Below are positions 42,105-52,887 of a stretch of DNA of 64,000 bases, piece after piece. Source of the DNA: Micromonospora lutea. GTDB lineage: Bacteria > Actinomycetota > Actinomycetes > Mycobacteriales > Micromonosporaceae. The stretch lies in assembly GCF_016863535.1 (NCBI RefSeq), contig NZ_BOPB01000029.1:105009-169008 (forward strand). The letters are read 5' to 3'. Both the position numbers and the translations under genes were made by a program. Within the stretch, counting starts at the first letter, position 1; every line of letters starts with the position of its first letter. Under the pieces are notes generated by a model. The model searched no databases. It had not been told where the DNA came from and saw nothing but the letters and a program-made list of their open reading frames with translations.

Positions 42105-42677
42105 TCAGCGCCGCCGTACCGCCTCCTCGACCAGGTCGAGCACCGCGCCCAGATCGCCGGCCGGTCGGCCCATGGCCAGGTGCAGCACCAGTCCGTCGTA
42201 GGCGAGTTCGAGGAAACGGGCCAGAACGTCGATCGGGACGTCCTCGCGGAGCACGCCGGCCTCCCGTTGACGGACCAGCCGGTCCTGGGTCGCCGCGGCG
42301 ATGGCGGCTGCCTGCTGTGTCCAGCGGGCGGCGAAGGCGGGATCGGTACGCAGCCGCCGGGACACCTCCAGCTGGCTGCCCAGCCATCCGGTGGTGTCCG
42401 GAGAGTAGGCCCGGGCGAGCAGGTCCCGCATCACCTGGACAAGACCATTGCGGGCGACCGTCTCCACCATCGTCGCCGCGTCGTCCTCGGCGACGGCGAG
42501 GAAGAGGGAGTCCTTGTCCCGGAAGTGGTGGAAGATGGCGCCGCGCGAAAGACCGGTGGCCTCCTCCAGGCGACGTACGGTCGCACCCTCGTAGCCGTGC
42601 CGGGCGAAGCAGGCTCGCGCGGCGGCGAGGATTTCCTGTCGGCGGGCGTCGAGCTGATCCTGGCTTACTCTGGGCAC
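42105..42677 (-). CDS. acnR: TetR-family repressor AcnR (aconitase regulator)
   Basis: A 190-residue TetR regulator. The N-terminal HTH reads GYEGATVRRLEEATGLSRGAIFHHFRDKDSLFLA, and segments such as NGLVQVMRDLL, RLRTDPAFAARW and VLDLVEEAVRRR match what is known of corynebacterial AcnR. AcnR represses aconitase. In this window acnA lies 6 kb away and its upstream region carries the same 19-bp motif as the acnR promoter. The GTG at 42677 has only a distant purine tract (GGAGGGAG, 15 nt), so the start is uncertain. Confidence 0.88.
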   Translation of the reverse strand: MPRVSQDQLDARRQEILAAARACFARHGYEGATVRRLEEATGLSRGAIFHHFRDKDSLFLAVAEDDAATMVETVARNGLVQVMRDLLARAYSPDTTGWLGSQLEVSRRLRTDPAFAARWTQQAAAIAAATQDRLVRQREAGVLREDVPIDVLARFLELAYDGLVLHLAMGRPAGDLGAVLDLVEEAVRRR

Positions 42678-42710
42678 GTGTCGATCGTGTCAGCTCCCTC
42701 CCGCTGATGC

Positions 42711-42729
42711 AAACCGTACGTACGGCTTG
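42711..42729. promoter_or_regulatory. candidate AcnR operator at acnR
   Basis: AAACCGTACGTACGGCTTG contains the perfect 12-bp palindrome CCGTACGTACGG (42714-42725), 34 bp upstream of the acnR start. It matches the site upstream of acnA in 17 of 19 positions. Autoregulation is inferred. Confidence 0.65.
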
Positions 42730-42818
42730 TTTCCTTCGTCGTCGGTCCGGTCGACGCCCGTCCCGGCCCGACCCCACCGCGTAACACTCCGCCCTGTCGG
42801 CGAGGTACCCGATTCCCG

Positions 42819-42830
42819 TAAGGTGCCCGA
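42819..42830 (+). promoter_or_regulatory. leaderless -10 element TAAGGT
   Basis: TAAGGT (42819-42824) stands 6 nt before the GTG of the HAD gene, with no ribosome site between them. Confidence 0.4.
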
Positions 42831-43475
42831 GTGCCGCTGCTCCTGCTGGACCTGGACAACACCCTGCTCGATCGAGCTGGGCCGTTCCGCACCTGGGCAG
42901 AGCGCTTCCTCGACGGCATCGGTGCGCCACCGCACGACATCGAGTGGCTGCTTTCCATCGACGCTGATGGTTTGACGGATCGTTGGGACGTGGCGGACGC
43001 CATCCGGGATCGCTACCGGTTGCGGATCCCCTCCATCGACCTGGTGGAGGAACTGCACGACGGGGTCGTGGAGTTCACCCGGCTGGACCCGCTGGTGGCG
43101 TGCGCCCTGCGGATCGCCGACGACGCCGGCTGGATGCCGGTCGTGGTGAGCAACGGCGCGGTCCGGCAGCAGGATGCCAAGATCCGCCGGACCGGATTGG
43201 ACCGCTACATCGCGGACTGGGTGATCTCCGAGGAGGCTGGGGTCAGCAAGCCCAACCCCCGCATCTTCGCGCTCGCCGCGCAGCGGGCCAGGATGCCGCT
43301 GCGCGGTGCCTGGGTGGTCGGGGACGGCCCGGAGGCGGACATCGGCGGGGCCACGGCCGTCGGCCTGCCCAGCATCTGGCTGCACCGGGGACGTCCCTGG
43401 ACCGACGTGCGGTTCGCGCCGACGGCGACGGTGGACACCGTGATCGCCGCTATCGCCGAGGTCATGGGCGCCTGA
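42831..43475 (+). CDS. HAD-superfamily hydrolase
   Basis: A 214-residue phosphatase-type HAD protein. Motif I is LLDLDNTLLDR (nucleophile Asp), motif II VVSNG, motif III the lysine in SKPNPRIFALA, and motif IV VVGDGPEADIGGA, with a helical cap between I and II. The GTG start fits a leaderless transcript. The substrate is unknown. Confidence 0.9.
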   Translation: MPLLLLDLDNTLLDRAGPFRTWAERFLDGIGAPPHDIEWLLSIDADGLTDRWDVADAIRDRYRLRIPSIDLVEELHDGVVEFTRLDPLVACALRIADDAGWMPVVVSNGAVRQQDAKIRRTGLDRYIADWVISEEAGVSKPNPRIFALAAQRARMPLRGAWVVGDGPEADIGGATAVGLPSIWLHRGRPWTDVRFAPTATVDTVIAAIAEVMGA

Positions 43476-43487
43476 GTCGCTCCACGA

Positions 43488-43506
43488 GCGACCGGCAACC
43501 GGTCGC
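43488..43506 (+). terminator. hairpin after the HAD gene
   Basis: GCGACCGG-CAA-CCGGTCGC is a perfect 8-bp stem with a 3-nt loop, 12 bp past the stop codon. No T-tract is present. Confidence 0.6.
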
Positions 43507-43661
43507 GCTAATTCGGTTGACCCGGCCGATCGTGCCGACGAGCATGGTCCGCGCATCGTGCACTCCGGGCGTCGCCCGGTCGAGGAAAGGGGGTCGGTCA
43601 TGGCCGTCTTCGCAGGTCACTTCCTGTCTCCTGACACCTCGACCAAGGGACTACCAGCGCC

Positions 43662-44597
43662 ATGCGCGATCACGACTTTCCGGCGCCCGAGCGCCGTACC
43701 CGCGGCGGACGCCGCTTCGACGACGACGAACCACGTTTCCTGAAGCGCGGCCGACCGGCCGCCGCCACTTCCACCGAGCCCGACGACGAGCCCGACCCGG
43801 GCAGCGACGAGACCTGGTCCTCCTGGGACGAGGCGGTGCACGGTCCGTCACCCCACCCGGAGTGGCTGGTCATCGAGCTGGCCGCGAAGGACACCGAACT
43901 CGGTGTGCTCAAGACCGGCAAGGAGGCCGACGTCCATCTGGTGCGTCGGGGACTCCCCGGCACCGACCGGTCCTGCCTCCTGGCGGCGAAACGCTACCGC
44001 GACCCCCGGCACCGGCTCTTTCACCGGGACGCGGGGTACCTCGAAGGGCGTCGGGTACGTCGCTCTCGTGAGATGCGGGCGATGACCGGCCGGACGGCGT
44101 TCGGGCGGCAGATGATCGCCGGGCAGTGGGCGGCGGCAGAGTTCGCTGCCCTGAGTCGGCTCTGGGAAATCGGCCAGCGCTACGGCACGATCACCGTGCC
44201 GTACCCGGTGCAACTGCGGGGCACCGAGCTGATGCTGGAGTTCCTCGGCGACGCCGACGAGGGAAGGGCCGCGCCCCGGCTGGCTGAGCTACGCCCCTCC
44301 GGCGCCGAGCTGCATGGGCTGTGGGATCAGTTGGTCGACGCCCTGGTCGTCCTGGCCCGGTCCGGGTACGCCCACGGCGACCTGTCGCCGTACAACCTGT
44401 TGGTGCACGCGGGGCGGTTGGCGTTGATCGACCTGCCACAGGTGGTCGACGTGGTGGTGAACCCCCAGGGGCGGGACTTCCTGGCCCGTGATGTTCGGAT
44501 CGTCGCCAACTGGTTCGTCAGCCGGGGCCTGCCGATGGACCTCGCGGACCCGACCACGCTGACCGAACTGCTGTGCCGCGAGGCCGGACTGGCCTGA
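43662..44597 (+). CDS. RIO-type serine kinase
   Basis: A 311-residue RIO-family atypical kinase. A disordered acidic N-terminus (about 60 residues) precedes the domain. It shows GVLKTGKEADVHLVRR (P-loop-like region), AAKRYRDPRHRLF (ATP lysine), HGDLSPYNLLV (catalytic loop, near residue 236) and LIDLPQVVDVVVNP (metal-binding Asp). The ATG at 43662 has AAGGGA 11 nt upstream. Bacterial RIO kinases have no settled substrate. Confidence 0.9.
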   Translation: MRDHDFPAPERRTRGGRRFDDDEPRFLKRGRPAAATSTEPDDEPDPGSDETWSSWDEAVHGPSPHPEWLVIELAAKDTELGVLKTGKEADVHLVRRGLPGTDRSCLLAAKRYRDPRHRLFHRDAGYLEGRRVRRSREMRAMTGRTAFGRQMIAGQWAAAEFAALSRLWEIGQRYGTITVPYPVQLRGTELMLEFLGDADEGRAAPRLAELRPSGAELHGLWDQLVDALVVLARSGYAHGDLSPYNLLVHAGRLALIDLPQVVDVVVNPQGRDFLARDVRIVANWFVSRGLPMDLADPTTLTELLCREAGLA

Positions 44598-44602
44598 TCC
44601 GG

Positions 44603-44639
44603 CGGGCTCCGGATGCCGGTCACCGTCATCCGGAGCCCG
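44603..44639 (+). terminator. hairpin terminator after the RIO kinase gene
   Basis: A perfect 13-bp stem (CGGGCTCCGGATG and its complement) with an 11-nt loop, starting 5 bp after the stop codon. It may also act on the convergent DUF2630 transcript. Confidence 0.75.
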
Positions 44640-44717
44640 TCCGCAGCGGCCGGCCCTGCCCGATCCTGGATCGGTCGGCACCGCGTGGTCGACCCGCCGG
44701 ACCACGAGGCCGGGGAC

Positions 44718-44966
44718 CTACTGGAGATACCGTTCGACCTCGGAGACCGGGCGGCCTCCCTGGGCGTCGGGGTCGCCATGAGCCTGCCGGGCGGCGCGGC
44801 GGCGGCGCAGCAGGTCCCAGCACTGGTCGAGGGACTCCTCCAGCTGCCGCAGGCGGGTACGGGCCGCGTCGTCGGTGCCCGTCTCCTGGGTCTGTGCCTG
44901 TGCGCGCAGCCGGTGCTCCTCGTCGACGAGGTCCGAGATCCGGTTCAGGATGGTCTTGTCGTCCAT
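44718..44966 (-). CDS. DUF2630 family protein
   Basis: An 82-residue acidic helical protein that matches the DUF2630 pattern: an N-terminal DDKTILNRISDLVDEEHRLR, a central RLRQLEESLDQCWDLLRRRRA coiled-coil-like segment and a C-terminal VSEVERYLQ. AGGGAC adjoins the ATG. Function is unknown; such proteins are common in actinobacteria. Confidence 0.88.
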   Translation of the reverse strand: MDDKTILNRISDLVDEEHRLRAQAQTQETGTDDAARTRLRQLEESLDQCWDLLRRRRAARQAHGDPDAQGGRPVSEVERYLQ

Positions 44967-45477
44967 GTCCCTGAGCCTGGCACAGCGAGACCGGCCGCGG
45001 CCCGCATTCCCGTCGGGCGAATCCTACGGATGGGCACCCCCGCGTTCTACCGGTCGTCCCCGCCTGCCGGCCGTGCTCATCCAGTCCGTCCTATCGATGC
45101 CGACTGATCCCGCGCGCATGACGTAGATCACCCGGGCCGGTGACGGACCGGGCTGCGCGGTGGACGCACGCCGATGCGACGGTGGCGGTCCGCTGATCGC
45201 CGATCTCGCCCGTTCGCCCGCTGAGCAGGCAGATTGTGTCCCGGGGCCGCTCGCGCGGCGTGCTGCGGCTGCCGCCGAGGAGGTCGAACACGGACGGCGC
45301 AAGGTCGTCCGACCAGTCGAGTCTTGAGTGGACAGTGGGAATGTCCACCATGAAGATTCCACGCTGCGCGACTAGTGAGGATTGCCGGTGCGATGTCATG
45401 CTCTTCGCAACCGTGGCATTTCGAAGAGTAGCGCCCCACACCCCTGGGGCCCCTTTCAGGTGGGAGCCGACCACGCC
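44967..45477. promoter_or_regulatory. 511-bp intergenic region with two dyads
   Basis: No supported gene is seen. Two perfect 7-bp inverted repeats are present: GTGGACA-N7-TGTCCAC at 45328-45348 and CTCTTCG-N14-CGAAGAG at 45401-45428. Both lie upstream of the small ORF and the terpene cyclase gene, so they are candidate operators for that pair. The region has more A and T than the flanking genes. Confidence 0.45.
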
Positions 45478-45573
45478 ATGTCAGTCCAGAACGGACAAGC
45501 GGGATCCGAGCCCCTGCTACCGGTGTCGCCGAACCTGCCGCGTGCCCTGGCTGACGTCGGGGGTACGCCGTGA
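45478..45573 (+). CDS. possible 31-codon ORF coupled to the terpene cyclase
   Basis: An ATG at 45478 opens a 31-codon frame (MSVQNGQAGSEPLLPVSPNL to a terminal GGTP) whose TGA overlaps the GTG start of the cyclase as GTGA. GGTGGGAG lies 10 nt upstream. It may be a leader or regulatory peptide, or just the means of coupling translation. No family is recognised. Confidence 0.4.
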   Translation: MSVQNGQAGSEPLLPVSPNLPRALADVGGTP

Positions 45574-47192
45574 CGGCCTCGATGACCACCACCTCGACCG
45601 TGGCCGCGTCGGCCGTCGTCGACGCGGCGGGCGACCTGATCGCACAGCTCGAACGGGAACCACACGGACAGGTCAGCGCCTCGGTCTACGAGACGGGCCG
45701 GCTCGTCGCCGACGCACCATGGCTCACCGGGCACGGACGACGGCTGGCGTACCTGCTCAGGCAGCAGGGCGTCGACGGCACCTGGGGTGCGGCCGATGGT
45801 TACGCCCTGGTGCCCACAGCGAGCGCGGTGGAGGCGCTGCTGGCCGCGTTGGTCCGGGCCGATCCGGCCGAGCCCGGCGGGCCCACCCGGGCGGACCTGG
45901 CCGTGGCCGGCAGGCGTGGACTGGTCGCCCTGGCCCGGCTACTCGACGCCGCACCGTCCATGCCGGACACCCCGGCGGCGGACCTGATCGTGCCGGCCCT
46001 GGCGGCCAGGATCGACGCCCACCTGGACCGGATGCACCACGCCAACGACCCGTCGGTGACCGGGGCGCCGCGCGCACTGCCCCGGGTGGACCGGCGACGG
46101 CTCGACGCGGTCGGCGCATTGCTCGTCACCGACCGCCCGGTTCCTGACAAGCTCTGGCACGCCTACGAGGTGCTGGGCCCGGCCGCCGCCGGCCGCTCCG
46201 AGATCGGCCCGGTAGCGGGGGCGGTGGGCGCCTCACCGGCGGCGACCGCGGCCTGGCTGACGCATCGTCCCTCGGTGGAGCAGTCCGCTCGGGCGTACCT
46301 CGACGACGTGGTGGCCCGGCACGGCGGTCCGGTGCCCTGCTGCACCCCGATCACCGTCTTCGAGCGGTCCTGGACCCTGGCCACGCTGACCAGGGTGGGG
46401 TTGCCGGTCCGGCCGTCGGCCAGGCTGGTCACCGAGTTGGCGGCCGCGCTCGGGTCGCCCGGCGCGGCGACCGGCCCCGGCCTGCCCGCCGACGCCGACA
46501 CCACCGCCGCGACGCTGTACGCCCTCGCCCGGCTGGGTCGTCCGGTGGATCCGGCCAGCCTGGACCACTACGACCTGGGCAGCCACTTCTGCACCTGGCA
46601 AGGAGAGGACGGGCACTCGGTCACCACCAACGCGCACGTGCTGGAGGCGTTGGGCTGGCACGCCCGCCACACCGGGGACGGGGCTGCCCGGTACGCGGCC
46701 CGGGTGGCCGCACTCGCGGGTTGGCTGTCCGACCGGCAGCAGCGCGACGGGCACTGGGCGGACCGGTGGCACGCCTCGCCGTACTACGCCACCTGTTGCG
46801 TGGTGCTGGCCCTGGCCGGATACGCGCCGCCCGGGACGGCGAGAGACCGTCTCGATCGGGCCGTGGACTGGGTGTTGGCGACGCAGCGTGCCGACGGCGG
46901 CTGGGGACGCTGGTCGAGCACGGCCGAGGAGACGGCCTACGCGGTGCACATCCTGCTCGGCACGAGCCAGCGGAGCCGACCCGAGGTGCCGTCGGCTGTG
47001 CGTCGGGCACTGACCCACCTGCCCGTCGACGCCATCGAGCATCCTCCACTGTGGCACGACAAGGACCTCTACGCGCCTCTGCTCATCGTACGGGCGGCGG
47101 TGCTGGCGGCTCGGCGGCTGGCGCTCCGGAGCGCCGAGGCCCCGTCGGACGGTGTGTCCGCAGGGGATGGCCCGAGCCGAGCAGGGTCATGA
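45570..47192 (+). CDS. class II diterpene-cyclase-like (copalyl diphosphate synthase-type) protein
   Basis: A 540-residue alpha-barrel protein of the type that protonates GGPP to bicyclic diphosphates. The general-acid motif, DxDD in the family, reads D308-A-D310-T-T-A here: the catalytic middle Asp is kept but the fourth position is Thr. QRADGGWGRWSS near the C-terminus is a QW-like repeat, and there is no class I DDxxD motif, so no diphosphate ionisation is expected. GGGGG precedes the GTG by about 7 nt. No GGPP synthase, class I synthase or P450 is nearby, which is unusual. The product is unknown. Confidence 0.8.
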   Translation: MTASMTTTSTVAASAVVDAAGDLIAQLEREPHGQVSASVYETGRLVADAPWLTGHGRRLAYLLRQQGVDGTWGAADGYALVPTASAVEALLAALVRADPAEPGGPTRADLAVAGRRGLVALARLLDAAPSMPDTPAADLIVPALAARIDAHLDRMHHANDPSVTGAPRALPRVDRRRLDAVGALLVTDRPVPDKLWHAYEVLGPAAAGRSEIGPVAGAVGASPAATAAWLTHRPSVEQSARAYLDDVVARHGGPVPCCTPITVFERSWTLATLTRVGLPVRPSARLVTELAAALGSPGAATGPGLPADADTTAATLYALARLGRPVDPASLDHYDLGSHFCTWQGEDGHSVTTNAHVLEALGWHARHTGDGAARYAARVAALAGWLSDRQQRDGHWADRWHASPYYATCCVVLALAGYAPPGTARDRLDRAVDWVLATQRADGGWGRWSSTAEETAYAVHILLGTSQRSRPEVPSAVRRALTHLPVDAIEHPPLWHDKDLYAPLLIVRAAVLAARRLALRSAEAPSDGVSAGDGPSRAGS

Positions 47193-47202
47193 TCACGAGC
47201 GC

Positions 47203-47231
47203 TTGAGTTGATGGGGTGACGCTGTTAGGTT
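47203..47231 (+). promoter_or_regulatory. promoter of the conservon, TTGAGT-N17-TAGGTT
   Basis: A good sigma-70-type pair: -35 TTGAGT (47203-47208), a 17-bp spacer and -10 TAGGTT (47226-47231). It lies about 70 bp before the cvnA remnant and directly after the cyclase stop. Confidence 0.55.
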
Positions 47232-47304
47232 GCGCCGGGGTCGGTGTGCTGTGTGACGCACTCCTGACTGGCCGATCATCGAGCTCAGTGCCAGGGACGG
47301 TGTA

Positions 47305-47532
47305 ATGGGTTCCCGCGGGACGAATCTGCGCACCGAGGTGGTGGCCCTGTTGACCTCGCTGGCGGCGCTCTGGGGCTTCGCCGCCCGGGTCACCGTCCCC
47401 GACGATGACGACGCCGTGCTGGTTGCCCGGCGAGCCGGGCGAGGACGTTCAGGCCCAAGCGAGAACGGCGATGAGCCGGGGGAGAAGAGGACGACGAAGT
47501 GGCGCAGAAGACGGCTTCGAGTGCCGACCTGA
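47305..47532 (+). pseudogene. N-terminal remnant of a CvnA-like sensor kinase
   Basis: A 75-codon frame beginning MGSRGTNLRTEVVALLTSLAALWGFAARVTVPDD. The first 45 codons resemble the N-terminal membrane segment of CvnA-type nitrate-sensing-domain histidine kinases. These are normally about 800 or more residues long and precede cvnB. Afterwards the frame becomes basic, low-complexity sequence that runs 34 bp into cvnB. The sensor, HAMP and kinase parts are missing, which suggests an internal deletion. It could still make a short membrane peptide. Confidence 0.6.
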
Positions 47533-47921
47533 CGTGGTTGCTCGATGATCTGGTCGGTCGGGTCAAGCAGGCCGAGCACGCGGTCGCGCTGTCCGCCGAC
47601 GGTCTGCTGATGGCCTCCTCGCAGGGGCTCAGCCGTGACGACGGTGAGCATCTGGCGGCGATGGCGGCCGGCATCCAGAGCCTGGCCCGCGGCGCGGGCA
47701 AGCGGTTCGGTGGCGGGCAGGTGCAGCAGACAATCATCGAGATGCAGTCGTCGTTCCTGTTCGTCACGGCCGCCGGCCGCAACGCCTGCCTGGCGGTGCT
47801 GGCCAGTGAGGACGCCGACGTCGGTCTGATCGCGTACGAGATGGCCATGCTGGTCACCCGGGTCGGCAAGTACGTCGCGTCGCCGTCGCGGTCAGCGGAG
47901 CAGATCAACGGGGAGAGTTAG
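47499..47921 (+). CDS. conservon roadblock/LC7 protein CvnB
   Basis: A 140-residue roadblock/LC7-domain protein (LTWLLDDLVGRVKQAEHAVALSADGLLMASS, QTIIEMQSSFLFVTAAG). CvnB proteins act at the membrane with the CvnD GTPase, probably as an activating partner. The GTG at 47499 has AGAGGA 5 nt upstream. It is followed after 5 nt by cvnC. Confidence 0.92.
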   Translation: MAQKTASSADLTWLLDDLVGRVKQAEHAVALSADGLLMASSQGLSRDDGEHLAAMAAGIQSLARGAGKRFGGGQVQQTIIEMQSSFLFVTAAGRNACLAVLASEDADVGLIAYEMAMLVTRVGKYVASPSRSAEQINGES

Positions 47922-47926
47922 CTCCG

Positions 47927-48313
47927 ATGACGGCGCAGGGAGATGTCGCCGACCACCAGTGGGTGGATGACCATGCCGGTCCAGTGGTTCGTCCGTACGC
48001 GGTGACCGGCGGCCGGGCCCGTCCGGTCACCGGCACGTTCGATCTGATCTCCCTGGTGACGGCCACCCGTGCGGACGTCGCTCCGGAGGTCGGCCTGGGC
48101 CCGGAGCATCTGGCGATCGTCGGCCTGTGCCAGCGGATGCTGTCTGTCGCCGAGGTCGCGGCACACCTGGACCTGCCGGTGGGCACCGTACGGGTCCTGC
48201 TCGGCGATCTGGTGGCGCGCAATCTGGTACAGATCCGCGAGCCGAACACCACCGTCGGACTACCCGATCACAGCATCTTCGAGGCGGTTATCAATGGACT
48301 ACGGGCACTCTGA
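47927..48313 (+). CDS. conservon DUF742 protein CvnC
   Basis: A 128-residue DUF742 protein. The family starts with an acidic tail and VRPYAVTGGRARP, then a winged-helix-like body (EHLAIVGLCQRMLSVAEVAAHLDLPVGTVRVLLGDL) and ends FEAVINGLRAL. It overlaps cvnD by 20 bp. Confidence 0.92.
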   Translation: MTAQGDVADHQWVDDHAGPVVRPYAVTGGRARPVTGTFDLISLVTATRADVAPEVGLGPEHLAIVGLCQRMLSVAEVAAHLDLPVGTVRVLLGDLVARNLVQIREPNTTVGLPDHSIFEAVINGLRAL

Positions 48314-48893
48314 GCGGTCGTCGGGCGCGACCGTCCTGCCCACAGCGATCAAGATCCTGGTCGCCGGCAGTTTCGGGGTCGGCAAGACCACGCTGGTCGG
48401 TGCGGTGAGTGAGACCCGCCCGCTGCGGACCGAGGAGGTGCTGACCGAATCGGGAGTGGGGATCGACGACCTGGCCGGCGTCGAGGCGAAGCAGACCACC
48501 ACCGTCGCGATGGACTTCGGTCGGATCACCATCAGTGATGACCTGGTGCTGTATCTGTTCGGTACCCCGGGCCAGGACCGGTTCTCGTTCGTCTGGGACG
48601 AACTGGCCCTCGGCGCGATCGGTGCGGTGGTGCTGGCCGACACCCGTCGACTGGCCGACTGCTTCCCCTCCATCGACTACTTCGAGGGCCGGGGTACGCC
48701 GTTCCTCGTCGCGGTCAACTGCTTCGACGGCGCGCGGCGTTACCGGCTCGACGAGGTGCAGGCGGCGCTCAACCTCGATCCCGGCGTGCCGGTGCTGCTC
48801 TGCGACGCCCGGCAGCGCGAGTCGGTCAAGGAGGTGCTCATCACGCTGGTGGAGCACGCGATGAAGGTCCGGTACGCCCGTCGCACCGAGTGA
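48294..48893 (+). CDS. conservon Ras-like GTPase CvnD
   Basis: A 199-residue ATP/GTP-binding protein. The P-loop GSFGVGKTTLVGAVS is at about residues 25-39, switch II-like FGTPGQDRF follows, and the base-recognition region is AVNCFDGAR. The ATG at 48294 lies inside the end of cvnC, typical of conservons. With cvnA lost, the input to this GTPase module is unclear. Confidence 0.92.
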   Translation: MDYGHSERSSGATVLPTAIKILVAGSFGVGKTTLVGAVSETRPLRTEEVLTESGVGIDDLAGVEAKQTTTVAMDFGRITISDDLVLYLFGTPGQDRFSFVWDELALGAIGAVVLADTRRLADCFPSIDYFEGRGTPFLVAVNCFDGARRYRLDEVQAALNLDPGVPVLLCDARQRESVKEVLITLVEHAMKVRYARRTE

Positions 48894-48912
48894 CGCGGTG
48901 CCACCACACGCC

Positions 48913-48946
48913 GAGGGCTCCCACCCCGTCCGGGATGGGAGCCCTC
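48913..48946. terminator. bidirectional terminator between cvnD and acnA
   Basis: GAGGGCTCCCA-N12-TGGGAGCCCTC is a perfect 11-bp stem, 19 bp after cvnD and 12 bp after the acnA stop on the other strand. Confidence 0.75.
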
Positions 48947-48958
48947 ACGGCACTCCGG

Positions 48959-51748
<2,790 letters not shown>

Positions 51749-51857
51749 GTCGTACTCCTTCACACCAGCGACCGTGAGTAGTCCTGAGCAGTCTTTCGCA
51801 CCGGAGGGAGTGCCGCCGTGGTTAGGCAACACTTACCGCCGATTCGTACCGTCAATA

Positions 51858-51876
51858 AAACCGTACGTCCGTCTTG
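51858..51876. promoter_or_regulatory. candidate AcnR operator upstream of acnA
   Basis: AAACCGTACGTCCGTCTTG matches the acnR-promoter site in 17 of 19 positions. It lies 110-128 bp before the acnA start. Confidence 0.6.
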
Positions 51877-51921
51877 CTATTCGCGCAACCCGATGCGACG
51901 GTGGGTGCGGGAGGTGTCCTC

Positions 51922-52122
51922 ATGATCCACCACGTCCAGCTCGCCTGCCCCCGGGGCTCGGAGAACCTGTCGCGCGCCTTCCATGTCGGCCTCCTCGACC
52001 TCACCGAACTGGCCAAGCCACCGGCCCTCGCGGCCCGCGGTGGTTGCTGGTTCCGTGGGTACGGAGTTGAACTGCACCTGGGCGTGGAGGACGACTTCCG
52101 TCCGGCGCGCAAGGCACACCCG
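51922..52122 (+). pseudogene. 3'-truncated VOC (glyoxalase-like) gene
   Basis: From the ATG at 51922 (GGAGGTGTC upstream) the frame encodes about 67 residues typical of the N-terminal half of a VOC-family protein: MIHHVQLACPRGSE, then ELAKPPALAARGGCWFRG and YGVELHLGVEDDFRPARKAHP. After that the family sequence (usually to about 120 residues) stops and the frame runs into unrelated, terminator-containing DNA. A deletion has removed the second metal-binding half. Confidence 0.65.
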
Positions 52123-52181
52123 CCCTGCTCTGACCCCACCCGACCGCCATACCCAGCGACCGTCGCCCTCCCGGGCGGCAG

Positions 52182-52220
52182 CACGAAGGGCCGACCCCGG
52201 GTGGGGGTCGGCCCTTCGTG
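52182..52220 (-). terminator. terminator after the C39-like peptidase gene
   Basis: CACGAAGGGCCGACCCC and its complement form a perfect 17-bp stem with the loop GGGTG, 10 bp past the stop codon. It would also block read-through from the VOC remnant. Confidence 0.85.
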
Positions 52221-52230
52221 GTGTCGAGCG

Positions 52231-52887
52231 TCAGGAGGTGGCGTAGCCGCGGGTGGCGATCCAGTTGGCCAGGTCCTTGGTGGTCATCCAGTAGGAGGCC
52301 TGGTTCGGGTCGGCCGAGTCGGCGATCTTCACCAGTTCGCCGCCGTCACGGTAGCCGACGACGCTGACGTAGTGGCCACCCTCGAAGCTGTGGGCGGTGC
52401 CGTCGATGTCGGTTGCGGTGCCGGCGATGTTGGCGACGATGGCCCGGCCGGCGTCCACCGTGCGCACGACGTCCTCGCGCAGCTTCTCAGCCTGCTTGGC
52501 GTCGGCCTTGGCGCCCGAGATCTCGACCGACTTGTAGACGTCCTTGCCGGTCTCCTTGTTCAGCACGGGCGTGATGTCGTTGATGGAGTTGGTGCCGGCC
52601 TCGGTGGTGCCCATCCGCTTCGCCATGTCGTGCTGGTCGATGTTCTTACCCTGCACCGACAGGGCGTTGCGGGTGGCGGCGGGGCCGCAGTAGTAGAAGG
52701 TGTCCTGGGCCTGGTAGCGCACGTCGAGCTGACGCTCGCCGCCAGGCTTGCGCTCGGCCTGCACCTGCACGACCGGCTTGGTCGAGGGGGCGGCCTGGGC
52801 GGCGACGGCGGGACCGGCGATGCCGCCGGCGGTGGCGGCAGCAGCAGCGATGGTCAGAGCGGTCTTACGCAGAATGGTGGTAGCCAT
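52231..52887 (-). CDS. secreted C39-like papain-fold peptidase
   Basis: A 218-residue exported protein. The signal peptide has ILRKTALTIAAAAATAGGIAG and ends in AVAAQAAP. The papain-like domain has the cysteine in FYYCGPAATRNAL, the histidine in GGHYVSVVGYRDGG and the Asp in KIADSADPNQA. The C39-like family hydrolyses peptides or amides; the substrate is unknown. The gene is monocistronic, with its own terminator. Confidence 0.88.
   Translation of the reverse strand: MATTILRKTALTIAAAAATAGGIAGPAVAAQAAPSTKPVVQVQAERKPGGERQLDVRYQAQDTFYYCGPAATRNALSVQGKNIDQHDMAKRMGTTEAGTNSINDITPVLNKETGKDVYKSVEISGAKADAKQAEKLREDVVRTVDAGRAIVANIAGTATDIDGTAHSFEGGHYVSVVGYRDGGELVKIADSADPNQASYWMTTKDLANWIATRGYATS

Noticed and set aside
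43600..43743. 48-codon plus-strand frame beginning MAVFAGHFLSPD with a good purine tract
   Set aside because: It overlaps the RIO kinase start in another frame and shows no family pattern. A coupling leader is possible but not supported enough to list.
45091..45474. Minus-strand frame in the 44967-45477 gap
   Set aside because: It contains a passable segment (LDWSDDLAPSVFDLLGG) but has no ribosome site and no recognised domain, and would run through the two dyads.
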